The notes under the pieces: model-generated | The model's database searches: none | What the model saw: only the letters and a program-made list of their open reading frames with translations | What the model was told of the DNA's origin: nothing | Part shown: piece by piece, positions 36,195 through 45,679 of the stretch | How positions within the stretch are numbered: position 1 is the first letter of the stretch | How the letters are laid out: every line of letters begins with the position of its first letter | Source: Comamonadaceae bacterium UBA4962 | GTDB lineage: Bacteria > Pseudomonadota > Gammaproteobacteria > Burkholderiales > Burkholderiaceae_C | Assembly (NCBI GenBank): GCA_002397315.1 | Contig: DHAE01000015.1 | Span: 1 to 64,000, forward strand | Reading direction: 5' to 3' | DNA length: 64,000 bases | Made by a program: the position numbers and the translations under genes

Positions 36195-38195
36195 ATGTCC
36201 GAACCCATCGACTGGCTCCCCGACGGCACCCCGTTCAATCCGCGCTTCGGCGATCGCTACCACAGCGAAACCGGGCTCGCGCAGGCGCGCGAAGTCTTCC
36301 TGCACGGCTGCGGGCTGCCGCGGGCCTGGGCCGGCCAGGCGATGTGGCGGGTGCTGGAGACCGGCTTCGGCTTCGGCCTGAACTTCATCACCACCTGGGC
36401 GGCATGGCGGGCCGACCCCGCGCGGCCGCGGCTGCTGCATTTCGTCTCCTGCGAGGCGTTTCCCGTCTCCGCGGACGACCTGCTGCGTTCCCTGCAGGGC
36501 CATGGCGAGCTGGAACCGCTGGCCCGCGCCCTGCACGCCCAGTACTGGGGCCTGCTGCCCGGGGTGCACCGGCTCGCATTCGAGGGCGGACAGGTGCTGC
36601 TCACGCTCTACATCGGCGATGCGCAGGCCATGCTGCGCCAGCAGCAGCCGGTGGCGGACTCGGTGTACCTCGACGGCTTCAGCCCGCAGGCGAACCCCGA
36701 ACTCTGGGAGGTGCACACCCTCAAGGCCGTGGCGCGATGCTGCCGCCGCGGCACGCGCCTGGCCACCTGGAGCGTGGCCGGCGCGGTGCGCGAAGGGCTC
36801 GCGCAGTGTGGATTCAAGGTCCGGAAGGTGCCCGGCGTGCCGCCGAAGCGCAGCAACCTGCAGGCGGTGTTCGATCCGGCGTGGGAGCCGCGCCTGGTGC
36901 AGCCGGAGCTGCCGGACGTGCAGGTGACGGGCGGGCCACCCCACGCGCTGGTGATCGGTGGCGGCCTGTCGGGCGCCGCGGTGGCGGCCAGCCTCGCGCG
37001 GCGCGGCTGGCAGGTGCGGGTGCTGGACCAGGGCGCGGAACCGGCGGCCGGCGCTTCGGGTTTGCCGGCGGGCGTGTTCGCGCCGCACGTGTCGCCCGAC
37101 GACAGCCAGCTCTCCCGCCTGTCGCGTTGCGGCGTGCGGGCCACGCTGCAGGCCCTGGCGGCATCGGATCTGGTGGAGGGTGACGACTGGAGCGCCTGCG
37201 GCGTCCTGGAGCACGAGGTGGACGGCAAGAACCGCCTGCCCGCCGCCTGGGCCGACGGCACCGCACCGGGCGCCGAATGGAGCCGTCCGGCCGATGCCGC
37301 GGCACTGCAGGCCGCGGGCCTGCCCGATGGCACCGTGGGCACCTGGCACGCACGCGGCGGCTGGCTGCGGCCGGCCCGGCTGGTGCGCGCGCTGCTGGCG
37401 CACCCTGCCATCCACTGGCAGGGCGGCAGCACCGTGGCCCGGCTGGAGCGGGTGCGAGCCCCCGAAGGCGCGACGCACTGGCAGGCGTACGGCAACGACG
37501 GCATGCTGCTCGCCGAAGCGCCCCACGTGGTGGTGGCCGCCGGCTACGGCAGCCGCCCCTGGCTGCCGGGCCGCTATCCGATCCATCCGCTGCGCGGGCA
37601 GGTGAGCTGGGGCACGCGGGCGAACGGCCCTGAGGCCGCCTGGCCGCCCTTCCCCGTCAACGGGCACGGCAACCTCGTGCCCCACGCGGGCATCGGGCAA
37701 GAAGCGATCTGGGTGATGGGCTCGACCTTCGAGCGCGGCCAGACGGAACTGCCCCCCGCGCCGCAGGAACAGGCCGAGGCCCATGCCACCAATGCCGCGA
37801 AGCTGCAGCAGCTCTTGCCGGCGCTGGCACAGGGCCTCGCACCCGCCATCGCCGGCCCGGGCGCCGCGCCCGGCCACTGGGCGGCCGTGCGCTGCACCGC
37901 CCCCGACCGGCTGCCGTTCGTGGGGCCGGTGGATGCCGCGGCGCAGCCCGGGCTCTGGGTCTGCGCCGCGATGGGCGCACGCGGGCTCACGTTGTCGCAG
38001 CTGTGCGGAGAGCTGCTGGCCGCCCGCATGATGGGAGAGCCGCTGCCCGTGGAAGTGCGCCTGGCGCGGGCGCTGTCCACGGAACGGCTTCCCGGGGCCT
38101 GGAACCCAACGCTCAACCCGGCGGTGCTTTCGCCTTCCGCGCCGGAATCCACAGGCCCAGCAGCGCCGCCGCCGCGAGCGACAGCAGCCCGGTGA
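36195..38195 (+). CDS. mnmC: Bifunctional tRNA mnm5s2U34 biosynthesis protein MnmC
   Basis: 666 residues. The N-terminal MnmD methyltransferase (about 1-240) has LETGFGFGLNFITTW as SAM site and VYLDGFSPQANPELW. The C-terminal FAD oxidoreductase begins ALVIGGGLSGAAVAASLARRG near 250 and ends with VRCTAPDRLPFVGPV and ALSTERLPGAW. It removes carboxymethyl from cmnm5(s2)U34 and remethylates to mnm5(s2)U34. The last about 30 residues run past the usual end and overlap the convergent MFS gene by 83 bases. Confidence 0.93.
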   Translation: MSEPIDWLPDGTPFNPRFGDRYHSETGLAQAREVFLHGCGLPRAWAGQAMWRVLETGFGFGLNFITTWAAWRADPARPRLLHFVSCEAFPVSADDLLRSLQGHGELEPLARALHAQYWGLLPGVHRLAFEGGQVLLTLYIGDAQAMLRQQQPVADSVYLDGFSPQANPELWEVHTLKAVARCCRRGTRLATWSVAGAVREGLAQCGFKVRKVPGVPPKRSNLQAVFDPAWEPRLVQPELPDVQVTGGPPHALVIGGGLSGAAVAASLARRGWQVRVLDQGAEPAAGASGLPAGVFAPHVSPDDSQLSRLSRCGVRATLQALAASDLVEGDDWSACGVLEHEVDGKNRLPAAWADGTAPGAEWSRPADAAALQAAGLPDGTVGTWHARGGWLRPARLVRALLAHPAIHWQGGSTVARLERVRAPEGATHWQAYGNDGMLLAEAPHVVVAAGYGSRPWLPGRYPIHPLRGQVSWGTRANGPEAAWPPFPVNGHGNLVPHAGIGQEAIWVMGSTFERGQTELPPAPQEQAEAHATNAAKLQQLLPALAQGLAPAIAGPGAAPGHWAAVRCTAPDRLPFVGPVDAAAQPGLWVCAAMGARGLTLSQLCGELLAARMMGEPLPVEVRLARALSTERLPGAWNPTLNPAVLSPSAPESTGPAAPPPRATAAR

Positions 38196-39342
38196 CGGCG
38201 ATGCCCCCCGCCAGCGATGCGGTCGCCACCAGCGCCGACAGCAGCGCCGGCCCGCAGGAGCCGCCCAGGTCCGACAGGAAACGCCATACCGCGAGGAAGT
38301 ACGGCCGGCCGTGGCGCGGCGCGAAATCCGCGCCTAGCGTCATGATCAGGCCCGAACCGATGCCGTTGCCGAAACCGATCGCCGTCGCCGCGATCAGCAA
38401 CGTCGCGAAGCCGCCCGTGAACGGCATCGCCAGCAGCGCCACGCCGATGATCGCCATCGACGGCACGGCCACCCAGCGGCGGCCCTTCAAGTCCATCACG
38501 CGGCCGGCCGGGTAGAAAAGCAGCATCTCGATGCCGCCGGCGATGCCGTAGATCACCGACGTGACCGCGGGGGCCAGCAGCAGGTGGTCCGCCCAGAGCG
38601 GAATCACCGCCTGGCGGGATGCGCGCACCGCGCTCACGAGCGCCACGCCCAGCCCCAGCGTGAGGAACACCTTGCGATGGTCCGCCACGATCAAGCGAAG
38701 GTTCACGGGTGCCGGAGCGGGCGCGCCCTCGGGATGCGGCGGCGCCTGCAGGTCCGGCAGGCGCGCGCCGATCGCCGCGGCCGCCAGCACGCCCGCGATG
38801 CCGACGGCGAACGCGGCGTGCAGTCCGAAGGCATGCACCGCCGCCGCCGAGAGAAAAGGCCCGATGAACATGCCGATGCGCATCACGCCACCCAGCGTCG
38901 ACAGGGCCCGCGCCCGGTAGGCGGGCGGCACCGCCTCGGTCAGGTAGCTCTGCCGCGCGAGGTTGTAGACGGCCTGCGACATGCCGACCATGCAGCAGCC
39001 GATCGCCAGCGGCACCACGCCGGGCAGCAGCACGGCCAGGGCCATGCCCAGCGCGCTCCACACGCCGGCCGCGACGATCGCCCAGCGCTCGCCCCAGCGG
39101 ATCGTGATCACCGAGGCGGGAATGTTGTTCAGCAGCGATCCCAGCCCGATCAGCGTCACCACGAAGGCCGCCATCGGGACCGAGGCGCCGAGGTCCCGCG
39201 CCAGCAGCGGCACGATCGGCAGGATCGCCCCCTCGCCCACCCCGAACAGCAGGGAGGGGCCGAAGGCCGGCAGGGCGATGCGGCGCCAGGAGAAGGAGTC
39301 TTCAGAAGCGTACAGGTCGGCGGAAGAAGGCGTGTCGGTCAT
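38113..39342 (-). CDS. MFS transporter
   Basis: 409 residues with about 12 hydrophobic segments. The family loop pattern between helices 2 and 3 is IRWGERWAIVAAGVW, with RALSTLGGVMRIGMFIGPFL in the first half and GFGNGIGSGLIMTLGADFAP in the second. The substrate is unknown. The ATG at 39342 (MTDTPSS) is chosen over a GTG further upstream. Its 3' end overlaps mnmC tail-to-tail. Confidence 0.85.
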   Translation of the reverse strand: MTDTPSSADLYASEDSFSWRRIALPAFGPSLLFGVGEGAILPIVPLLARDLGASVPMAAFVVTLIGLGSLLNNIPASVITIRWGERWAIVAAGVWSALGMALAVLLPGVVPLAIGCCMVGMSQAVYNLARQSYLTEAVPPAYRARALSTLGGVMRIGMFIGPFLSAAAVHAFGLHAAFAVGIAGVLAAAAIGARLPDLQAPPHPEGAPAPAPVNLRLIVADHRKVFLTLGLGVALVSAVRASRQAVIPLWADHLLLAPAVTSVIYGIAGGIEMLLFYPAGRVMDLKGRRWVAVPSMAIIGVALLAMPFTGGFATLLIAATAIGFGNGIGSGLIMTLGADFAPRHGRPYFLAVWRFLSDLGGSCGPALLSALVATASLAGGIAVTGLLSLAAAALLGLWIPARKAKAPPG

Positions 39343-39470
39343 GGACGGGACGGCAGCGTCGGAAGCGGGGGCGCGTGGCACCGACGATAAGCGAAGCGGG
39401 CCGCGCCATTCGCGGCACCGGTGGAATGGTGCCGCGCACAGCGCCGCTGCGGCGCCGAACGGCTGCGTTC

Positions 39471-39490
39471 AATATACGCATATTGATATA
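39471..39490. promoter_or_regulatory. AT-rich inverted repeat upstream of the cys operon
   Basis: AATAT-ACGC-ATATT at 39471-39484 runs into TGATATA. It is an AT island 60-75 bases before the TauE-like gene in a 205-base divergent gap, and is the obvious place for the promoter and an activator site of the sulfur assimilation operon. Which factor binds is not visible. Confidence 0.45.
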
Positions 39491-39547
39491 CCAGCAGGAG
39501 TAAACAATAGTTTGAAACCATAAGGCGAGACCCTACAGTCACGCCCT

Positions 39548-40348
39548 ATGCATGACTTGGCGTTCGTTTTTGCGGGATTCGCGGTGGGCCTGATCGTCGG
39601 CCTCACCGGGGTCGGCGGCGGCTCGCTGATGACGCCCGTGCTGATCTTCTTCGGCATGAAGCCGCACCTCGCCATCGGCACCGACCTGCTGTTCGCGGCC
39701 TTCACCAAGATGGGCGGGACCGTGAGCCTGGCCCGCCAGCGCCTCGTTCCTTGGCGCGTGGTGGCCCTGCTGTGCGCCGGCAGCCTGCCCGCTTCCGTCG
39801 CTGCCCTCTGGGCATTGCGCGCCATCGGCCCGGCCAGTGCCGTGGCCCAGCAGATCATGACGACCACGCTGGGCGGCGCCCTGCTGCTCACGGCGGCGGC
39901 GACCCTCTACAAGGCCTTCGTGTTCTCCCCCACCCGGCAGGCGGCGGAGCGCGCCGCCCGCCAGAGCCAGGGCGAGCGGGCCGACCGGCCCCGCCACTGG
40001 AGCCTGCCGGTGCTGCTCGGTGCGCTGATCGGCACGCTGGTCACCTTCACCTCGGTGGGCGCCGGCGCTATCGGCGTCACGGTGTTGCTGCTGCTCTTCC
40101 CCCTGCTGCCGCTGCCGCGCGTGGTGGCGGCGGACATCGCCTACGCCGTGCCGCTGACGCTGGTGGCGGGCCTCGGCCACGCCACCCTCGGCTCCGTGGA
40201 TTGGCCGCTTCTCGCACAATTGCTGGCGGGCTCGCTGCCGGGCATCTGGCTCGGCTCGCGGCTCGTCACACGCACCCCGGAGCGATTCATCCGCTCGGCC
40301 CTGTCCGTGCTGCTCGCCTGGGCGGGCGCCAAACTGATTCTGATCTGA
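39548..40348 (+). CDS. TauE/SafE-family sulfite exporter-like permease
   Basis: 266 residues, with about seven to eight transmembrane helices and the two internal family repeats: VGLIVGLTGVGGGSLMTPVLIFF near the N-terminus and GALIGTLVTFTSVGAGAIGVTVLLLL near 160. The family moves sulfite, sulfoacetate or other organosulfur anions. It is the first gene of a plus-strand operon with cysI, 27 bases apart, which supports sulfate uptake or sulfite efflux to balance the pathway. Confidence 0.87.
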   Translation: MHDLAFVFAGFAVGLIVGLTGVGGGSLMTPVLIFFGMKPHLAIGTDLLFAAFTKMGGTVSLARQRLVPWRVVALLCAGSLPASVAALWALRAIGPASAVAQQIMTTTLGGALLLTAAATLYKAFVFSPTRQAAERAARQSQGERADRPRHWSLPVLLGALIGTLVTFTSVGAGAIGVTVLLLLFPLLPLPRVVAADIAYAVPLTLVAGLGHATLGSVDWPLLAQLLAGSLPGIWLGSRLVTRTPERFIRSALSVLLAWAGAKLILI

Positions 40349-40375
40349 GTGCGCCCCGCGCGCACCACCCCCACC

Positions 40376-42226
40376 ATGTACCAATACACAGAATTCGACC
40401 AACAGTTCATCCGCCTGCGCGCGGACCAGTACCGCGACCAACTGGAGCGCTTCCAAGCGGGCAAGCTCTCCGGCGACGAGTTCAAGCCGCTGCGCCTGCA
40501 GAACGGCTGGTACGTGCAGCGCTACGCGCCGATGCTGCGCGTGGCCGTGCCCTACGGCGAGCTCTCCAGCGGCCAGCTGCGCGTGCTGGCCCGCATCGCC
40601 CGCGAGTACGACGTGCCCGAGGCCTCCCTGCTGGCCGAAGCGCAGGCCACGCAGGAAAAGCTCGGCGACATCCCGCTCGCCGACGGCCGCCGCATCGGCA
40701 CGCGCCTGAAGTACGGCTACGGCCACTTCACCACGCGCACCAACGTGCAGTACAACTGGATCCCGCTCGACAAGAGCGCCGAGGTGATGGACCTGCTGGC
40801 GTCGGTGCACATGCACGGCATCCAGACCAGCGGCAACTGCATCCGCAACATCACGAGCGATGCGCTGGCCGGCATCGCTGCCGACGAGATCGCCGATCCG
40901 CGCCCCTTCGCCGAGATCCTGCGCCAGTGGAGCACGCTGCACCCCGAGTTCGCCTTCCTGCCGCGCAAGTTCAAGGTGTCGCTCAACGGCGCCCGCGAAG
41001 ACCGCGCCGCGCTGGGCTGGTACGACGTGGGCCTGCAGCTCGTGAAGAACGAGGCCGGCGAGCTGGGCTTCCAGGTGCGCGTGGGCGGGGGCATGGGCCG
41101 CACGCCGGTCATCAGCCCGGTGGTGCGCGAGTTCCTGCCCTGGAACCAGCTCATGAACTACCTCGAGGCCGTGATCCGCGTCTACAACCGCTACGGCCGC
41201 CGCGACAACCTCTGGAAGGCACGCATCAAGATCCTCGTGAAGTCCGAAGGCCAGACCTACGTGGACCAGGTGGAAGAGGAATTCCGCCAGATCGTCGAGG
41301 TCGAGGGCGGCCCCCACACCATCACGCAGGCCGAATACGACCGCGTGGCCGCCTGCTTCCACGACCCGGTGCCCGACCTGGGCGGCGCGGACGCCGAAAG
41401 CCAGACGCTGTCGCTGCTGCGCGCGGCCGCCGAGGGCGACCAGGGCTTCGGCCGCTGGCTCACGCGCAACGTGCTGCCGCACCGCCACCCGCTGCTGCGC
41501 GCCGTGGTGCTGTCGTTCAAGCGCGTGGGCTATGCGCCGGGCGACGCCACCGCCGACCAGATGGACGCGGCCGCCGACCTCGCCGACCGCTACTCGTGCG
41601 GCGAAGCCCGCGTGACGCACGAGCAGAACCTGCTGCTGCCCTGGGTGCGCGCCGACCAGTTGCCGAAGCTCTACGCAGAGGCGCGCGCGCTGGGCCTCGC
41701 CCAGCCCAACATCGGCCTGCTGACCGACATGATCGCCTGCCCGGGTGGCGACTTCTGCTCGCTCGCCAATGCGCGCTCGCTGCCGATCGCCGAAGCCATC
41801 ACCGAGCGCTACCAGGATCTGGACGAGCTCTGGGACCTGGGCGAAATCGACCTGCACATCAGCGGCTGCATCAACTCCTGCGGCCACCACCACAGCGGCC
41901 ACATCGGCATCCTGGGCGTCGACAAGGACGGCAAGGAGTGGTACCAGATCACGCTGGGCGGCGCCGACGGCACCGACCTGTCGGGCGCGGCCGTGCCCGG
42001 CAAGATCATCGGTCCGTCGTTCAGCGCGGCCGAGGTGCCGGGCGTGATCGAGGCACTGCTCGCCACCTACCGCGAGCACCGCCAGCCGCTGGCGGCCGAT
42101 GCGCCGGGCAGCGCGCGCGGGCAGAAGCACGAGCACTTCATCGACACGGTGCGCCGCGTCGGCATCGAGCCCTTCAAGGCCGCAGCGAACGCCGCGCGCC
42201 ACCCGTCCGAGGCCGTGTCCGCCTGA
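40376..42226 (+). CDS. cysI: Assimilatory sulfite reductase haemoprotein
   Basis: 616 residues with two nitrite/sulfite reductase ferredoxin-like half-domains and two 4Fe-4S/sirohaem domains. Siroheme-proximal motif TSGNCIRNITSDAL near 155, and the cluster ligands are in CPGGDFC (Cx5C) and CINSCGHHHSGHIGILG (Cx3C). It reduces sulfite to sulfide with six electrons. No cysJ flavoprotein is nearby, which fits a ferredoxin-dependent type; a ferredoxin and a ferredoxin reductase follow at 45257 and 45680. Second gene of the operon. Confidence 0.93.
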   Translation: MYQYTEFDQQFIRLRADQYRDQLERFQAGKLSGDEFKPLRLQNGWYVQRYAPMLRVAVPYGELSSGQLRVLARIAREYDVPEASLLAEAQATQEKLGDIPLADGRRIGTRLKYGYGHFTTRTNVQYNWIPLDKSAEVMDLLASVHMHGIQTSGNCIRNITSDALAGIAADEIADPRPFAEILRQWSTLHPEFAFLPRKFKVSLNGAREDRAALGWYDVGLQLVKNEAGELGFQVRVGGGMGRTPVISPVVREFLPWNQLMNYLEAVIRVYNRYGRRDNLWKARIKILVKSEGQTYVDQVEEEFRQIVEVEGGPHTITQAEYDRVAACFHDPVPDLGGADAESQTLSLLRAAAEGDQGFGRWLTRNVLPHRHPLLRAVVLSFKRVGYAPGDATADQMDAAADLADRYSCGEARVTHEQNLLLPWVRADQLPKLYAEARALGLAQPNIGLLTDMIACPGGDFCSLANARSLPIAEAITERYQDLDELWDLGEIDLHISGCINSCGHHHSGHIGILGVDKDGKEWYQITLGGADGTDLSGAAVPGKIIGPSFSAAEVPGVIEALLATYREHRQPLAADAPGSARGQKHEHFIDTVRRVGIEPFKAAANAARHPSEAVSA

Positions 42227-42258
42227 CCCGCATCCGTCCCCCGACCGAGACCAGCCCC

Positions 42259-42639
42259 ATGAAAATCATCGCTTCCCACGACCACACGCCGGCGCCCGCC
42301 GGCCAGACCGTGCTCGAGATGCCCAACGACGCCGATCCGCTCGTGCAGGACCTGGCCGGCATCGACCGCATCGACCTGCATTTCCCGAAGTTCACCGACG
42401 GCCGCGCGTTCAGCCAGGCCCGCCTGCTGCGCCAGCGCCGCCGGTTCCAGGGCGAGATCCGCGCCACGGGCGACGTGCTGATCGACCAGCTCGTGCAGAT
42501 GGCGCGCTGCGGCTTCGACGTGGCCGTGCTGCGCGAGGGCGTGGATCTGGCCGACGCGCAGCGCCAGTTCGACCGCTTCCACGGCTTCTACCAGGGCGAC
42601 GCCGCGCACCCGCTGCCGCATTTCCGGGACGCCGCGTAA
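42259..42639 (+). CDS. DUF934 protein, sulfur assimilation operon
   Basis: 126 residues: VQDLAGIDRIDLHFPKFTDGRAFSQARLLRQ..., LIDQLVQMARCGFDVAVLREG and the C-terminal FHGFYQGDAAHPLP. This DUF934 family is found next to cysI and cysH throughout Proteobacteria, but its biochemical role is not established. Between cysI (32 bases) and cysD (41 bases). Confidence 0.9.
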   Translation: MKIIASHDHTPAPAGQTVLEMPNDADPLVQDLAGIDRIDLHFPKFTDGRAFSQARLLRQRRRFQGEIRATGDVLIDQLVQMARCGFDVAVLREGVDLADAQRQFDRFHGFYQGDAAHPLPHFRDAA

Positions 42640-42680
42640 GGCGCCCGCCGCACACGAGAACCGACCGAGAGAACGACCGC

Positions 42681-43613
42681 ATGAACGCCCGCACCGAACC
42701 CCACGTGCTCAGCCAGCTCAGCAACCGCCACCTCGACGCGCTGGAGGAAGAGACCATCTTCATCCTGCGCGAAGTGGCCGCCGCCTTCGAGCGCCCCGCC
42801 CTGCTGTTTTCGGGCGGCAAGGATTCGCTGGTGATGCTCAAGTGCGCCGAGAAGGCTTTTGGTGCGGGCCGCATCCCCTACCCGCTGCTGATGATCGACA
42901 CCGGCCACAACTTCCCCGAGGTCACGGATTTCCGCGACTTCCGCGCGAAGGAGCTGGGCGCGGAACTGATCGTGCGCAGCGTGGAGGATTCGATGGCGCG
43001 CGGCACCGTGCGGCTGGCGCACCCGGGCGAGAGCCGCAACGTGCACCAGTCGGTGACGCTGCTGGAGGCGATCGAGGAATTCCGCTTCGATGCGCTGATC
43101 GGCGGCGCGCGGCGCGACGAGGAGAAGGCCCGTGCCAAGGAGCGCATCTTCTCGCACCGCGACAGCTTCGGCCAATGGCAGCCCAAGGCGCAGCGTCCCG
43201 AGCTGTGGACGCTGTTCAACACGCGGCTGGCGCCGGGCGAGCACTTCCGCGTGTTCCCGATCAGCAACTGGACCGAGCTGGACGTGTGGCAGTACATCGA
43301 CCGCGAGCAGATTGCACTGCCTTCCCTCTACTACACCCACAAGCGGCAGGTGGTCGAACGCAAGGGGCTGCTGGTGCCGGTGACGGAACTCACCCCGCCG
43401 CGCGAGGGCGAGACGGTGGAAACGCGCGACGTGCGCTTCCGCACCGTGGGCGACATCACCTGCACCTGCCCGGTGGAAAGCCCGGCCGCCACGGCCGCCG
43501 ACATCGTCATCGAGACGCTGTCGGCCGACGTGAGCGAGCGCGGCGCGACGCGCATGGACGACAAGACCAGCGATGCGTCGATGGAAAAGCGCAAGAAGGA
43601 CGGGTATTTCTGA
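42681..43613 (+). CDS. cysD: Sulfate adenylyltransferase subunit 2
   Basis: 310-residue PP-loop enzyme: LLFSGGKDSLVML (residues about 41-53), GGARRDEEKARAKERIFSHRD and the C-terminal MEKRKKDGYF typical of CysD. With CysN it makes adenosine-5'-phosphosulfate from sulfate and ATP. It should not be confused with CysH, which shares the PP-loop: the SHRDSFGQWQPKAQRPELW segment and length fit CysD. Confidence 0.95.
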   Translation: MNARTEPHVLSQLSNRHLDALEEETIFILREVAAAFERPALLFSGGKDSLVMLKCAEKAFGAGRIPYPLLMIDTGHNFPEVTDFRDFRAKELGAELIVRSVEDSMARGTVRLAHPGESRNVHQSVTLLEAIEEFRFDALIGGARRDEEKARAKERIFSHRDSFGQWQPKAQRPELWTLFNTRLAPGEHFRVFPISNWTELDVWQYIDREQIALPSLYYTHKRQVVERKGLLVPVTELTPPREGETVETRDVRFRTVGDITCTCPVESPAATAADIVIETLSADVSERGATRMDDKTSDASMEKRKKDGYF

Positions 43614-43643
43614 TGGGCATCCCCCTGTGGCGCTGCGTGCCTT

Positions 43644-43715
43644 CCCCCTTCTCTCGCCGGGCTGCGCCCGCCGGGAAGGGGGACACCGCCGGCGCGGCGG
43701 GGCGGCCCTTGCGCG
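43644..43715. repeat. Dispersed intergenic repeat (copy 1) between cysD and cysN
   Basis: A hairpin (43644-43682; outer CCCCCTTC / GAAGGGGG stem, inner GGGC-rich arm) is followed by a GC-rich tail. The final 22 bases (43694-43715) recur exactly at 45601-45622. It interrupts the otherwise tight cys operon, giving a 162-base gap. Confidence 0.6.
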
Positions 43716-43775
43716 ACGGTTCTGGCCCGGGCCGCGCCAGTTTTGACGCCCCGCGTGGGTGACGGAGAGAGTTGC

Positions 43776-45146
43776 ATGACAAACACCAATGATTCGATAG
43801 CTGCCGGCACGCATTCAGCGAACGCCGGGAGCGCGGAAGACCACCGCTCCGCCCTGAAGTTCATCACCTGCGGCTCGGTCGACGACGGCAAGAGCACGCT
43901 GATCGGCCGCCTGCTGGTGGACAGCCGCGCGGTGCTGCAGGACCATCTCGCGGGCGTGACGCGCGGCGGCGAGACCGACCTGGCGCTGCTGACGGACGGC
44001 CTCTCCGCCGAGCGCGAGCAGGGCATCACGATCGACGTGGCCTACCGCTACTTCGCCACCGAAACCCGCAAATTCATCATCGGCGACGCGCCGGGCCACG
44101 AGCAGTACACGCGCAACATGGTGACGGCCGCCTCCAGCGCCGATGCGGCCGTGGTGCTCGTCGATGCCACCAAGCTCGACTGGCGCGACCCGCAGCTCAC
44201 CCTGCTGCCGCAGACGCGCCGCCATTCGCTGCTGGTGCACCTGCTGCGCGTGCATTCGCTGGTGTTCGCCGTGAACAAGCTCGACGCCGTGGAAGACCCG
44301 GCGCTCGCGCTGCGCCACATCCAGGGCGCGCTGGAAGGCTTCGCCCGCGCCGCCGGCATCGCGGTGCGCGCCACGGTGCCCGTCTCCGCGCTCAAGGGGT
44401 GGAACGTGGTGGATGCCAAGCCCGGCTGGTGCGGCTACGAGGGCCCCAGCCTGCTGCAGATCCTGGAGCAGTTGCCCCACACGCCCGCCGACACGGCCCT
44501 GGCGTTCGCGTTCCCGGTGCAGTGGGTGGAGAAATTCTCGTCGTCGGCCGACACCACGCAGGGCCGCCGCGTGTTCTGGGGCCGCGTCGCCGCCGGGCAG
44601 GTGGCGCCGGGCACGGCCGTGCAGATCTTCCCGAGCGGGCAGCTCGCCCGCGTGGCCCAGGTGCTGGACCATGCGCGCAGGCCCAAGGGCGTGCCCGCGG
44701 GCATGAGCGCCGGCATCGTGCTCGACCGCGAGGTGGACGTCTCGCGCGGCGACTGGATCCTGGCCGCACCGGCACCGGCCGCGTCCGCCGCGGCGGACGA
44801 TTTCGACACGCCGGCCCCCGTGCCCGCCTGGCCCGCGCGCCGCGAACTGCGCGCCACCGTGGCCTGGATGGACGACGAGCCGCTGGTGGCGGGGCGCGTC
44901 TACTGGGCGCTGCACGGCCACCGCTGGGTCAAGGCCAAGGTGCAGCGCGTGGTGCACCGCCTGAACATCCACACCCTGGCGGAGGAAGAAGCAACGCAGC
45001 TCGAACCCAACGCCATCGGCCACGTCGACCTGCTGCTGCAGGAAGCCCTGCCCGCCGCGCCGTTCACGCAGGCCCGCGTGCTGGGCTCGCTGATCCTCGT
45101 GGACACCGCGAGCCACCGCACCGCCGCGGCCGTGCTCGTGAACTGA
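43776..45146 (+). CDS. cysN: Sulfate adenylyltransferase subunit 1 (GTPase)
   Basis: 456 residues of EF-Tu-like GTPase: G1 GSVDDGKSTLIG, switch DGLSAEREQGITIDVAY, G3 DAPGHEQYTRN, G4 NKLD, followed by two beta-barrel domains. GTP hydrolysis drives APS formation by CysD. No fused APS kinase (CysC) domain follows. The ATG at 43776 has GGAGAGAG eight bases upstream. Confidence 0.95.
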   Translation: MTNTNDSIAAGTHSANAGSAEDHRSALKFITCGSVDDGKSTLIGRLLVDSRAVLQDHLAGVTRGGETDLALLTDGLSAEREQGITIDVAYRYFATETRKFIIGDAPGHEQYTRNMVTAASSADAAVVLVDATKLDWRDPQLTLLPQTRRHSLLVHLLRVHSLVFAVNKLDAVEDPALALRHIQGALEGFARAAGIAVRATVPVSALKGWNVVDAKPGWCGYEGPSLLQILEQLPHTPADTALAFAFPVQWVEKFSSSADTTQGRRVFWGRVAAGQVAPGTAVQIFPSGQLARVAQVLDHARRPKGVPAGMSAGIVLDREVDVSRGDWILAAPAPAASAAADDFDTPAPVPAWPARRELRATVAWMDDEPLVAGRVYWALHGHRWVKAKVQRVVHRLNIHTLAEEEATQLEPNAIGHVDLLLQEALPAAPFTQARVLGSLILVDTASHRTAAAVLVN

Positions 45147-45256
45147 TCCGGACCGGCCGCGCCGCCCCTTCCTGCGACAGCGCAAGGGGCGACAGGCGCC
45201 CGTGGCCCGATCCGCCCTAAAATTGCGGGTTACCCCCGATCCAAAGACTGCCTCTC

Positions 45257-45580
45257 ATGACTCACGTCGTCTCCGAAAACTGCATCAAGTGCAAGTACAC
45301 CGATTGCGTGGACGTGTGCCCCGTGGACTGTTTCCGCGAAGGCCCGAACTTCCTCGTGATCGATCCCGACGAGTGCATCGACTGCGCCGTGTGCATTCCC
45401 GAGTGCCCGGCCAACGCGATCTACGCCGAGGAAGACCTGCCCGCCGACCAACTGGCCTTCATCAAGCTCAACGCCGAGCTCGCCCCGCAGTGGAAGAGCA
45501 TCACCAAGCGCAAGGCCTCGCTGCCCGACGCCGACGAGTGGAATGGCAAGCCCGGCAAGATCGCCGACCTGATCCGCTGA
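45257..45580 (+). CDS. fdxA: 7Fe ferredoxin (3Fe-4S/4Fe-4S)
   Basis: 107 residues with two cluster motifs: CIKCKYTDCVDVCPVDC and CIDCAVCIPECP, and a typical C-terminal extension (WNGKPGKIADLIR). FdxA-type low-potential electron carrier. A TAAAAT box at 45218-45223 may be its -10. Position between the cys operon and a ferredoxin-NADP reductase makes it the likely electron donor to CysI, an inference. Confidence 0.94.
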   Translation: MTHVVSENCIKCKYTDCVDVCPVDCFREGPNFLVIDPDECIDCAVCIPECPANAIYAEEDLPADQLAFIKLNAELAPQWKSITKRKASLPDADEWNGKPGKIADLIR

Positions 45581-45600
45581 ACATGAAGACATCCCCCCGA

Positions 45601-45622
45601 GCGGCGGGGCGGCCCTTGCGCG
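45601..45622. repeat. Dispersed intergenic repeat (copy 2)
   Basis: These 22 bases are identical to 43694-43715. Here only the GC-rich tail is present, 21 bases after the fdxA stop; the hairpin portion is missing. Confidence 0.55.
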
Positions 45623-45679
45623 GCGTCCGCACCTGGGCCGTGGCGGGTTCCAGCGCCGCAGTCCTCTGTTGAACACGTG

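Noticed and set aside
39539..42202. Minus-strand open frame of about 887 codons opposite tauE and cysI
   Set aside because: Antisense shadow; the plus strand carries the sulfite reductase Cys ligands in frame.
42681..43613. PP-loop gene first considered as cysH
   Set aside because: SGGKDSLVML alone fits both, but the length, SHRDSFGQWQPKAQRPELW segment and MEKRKKDGYF ending are those of CysD.
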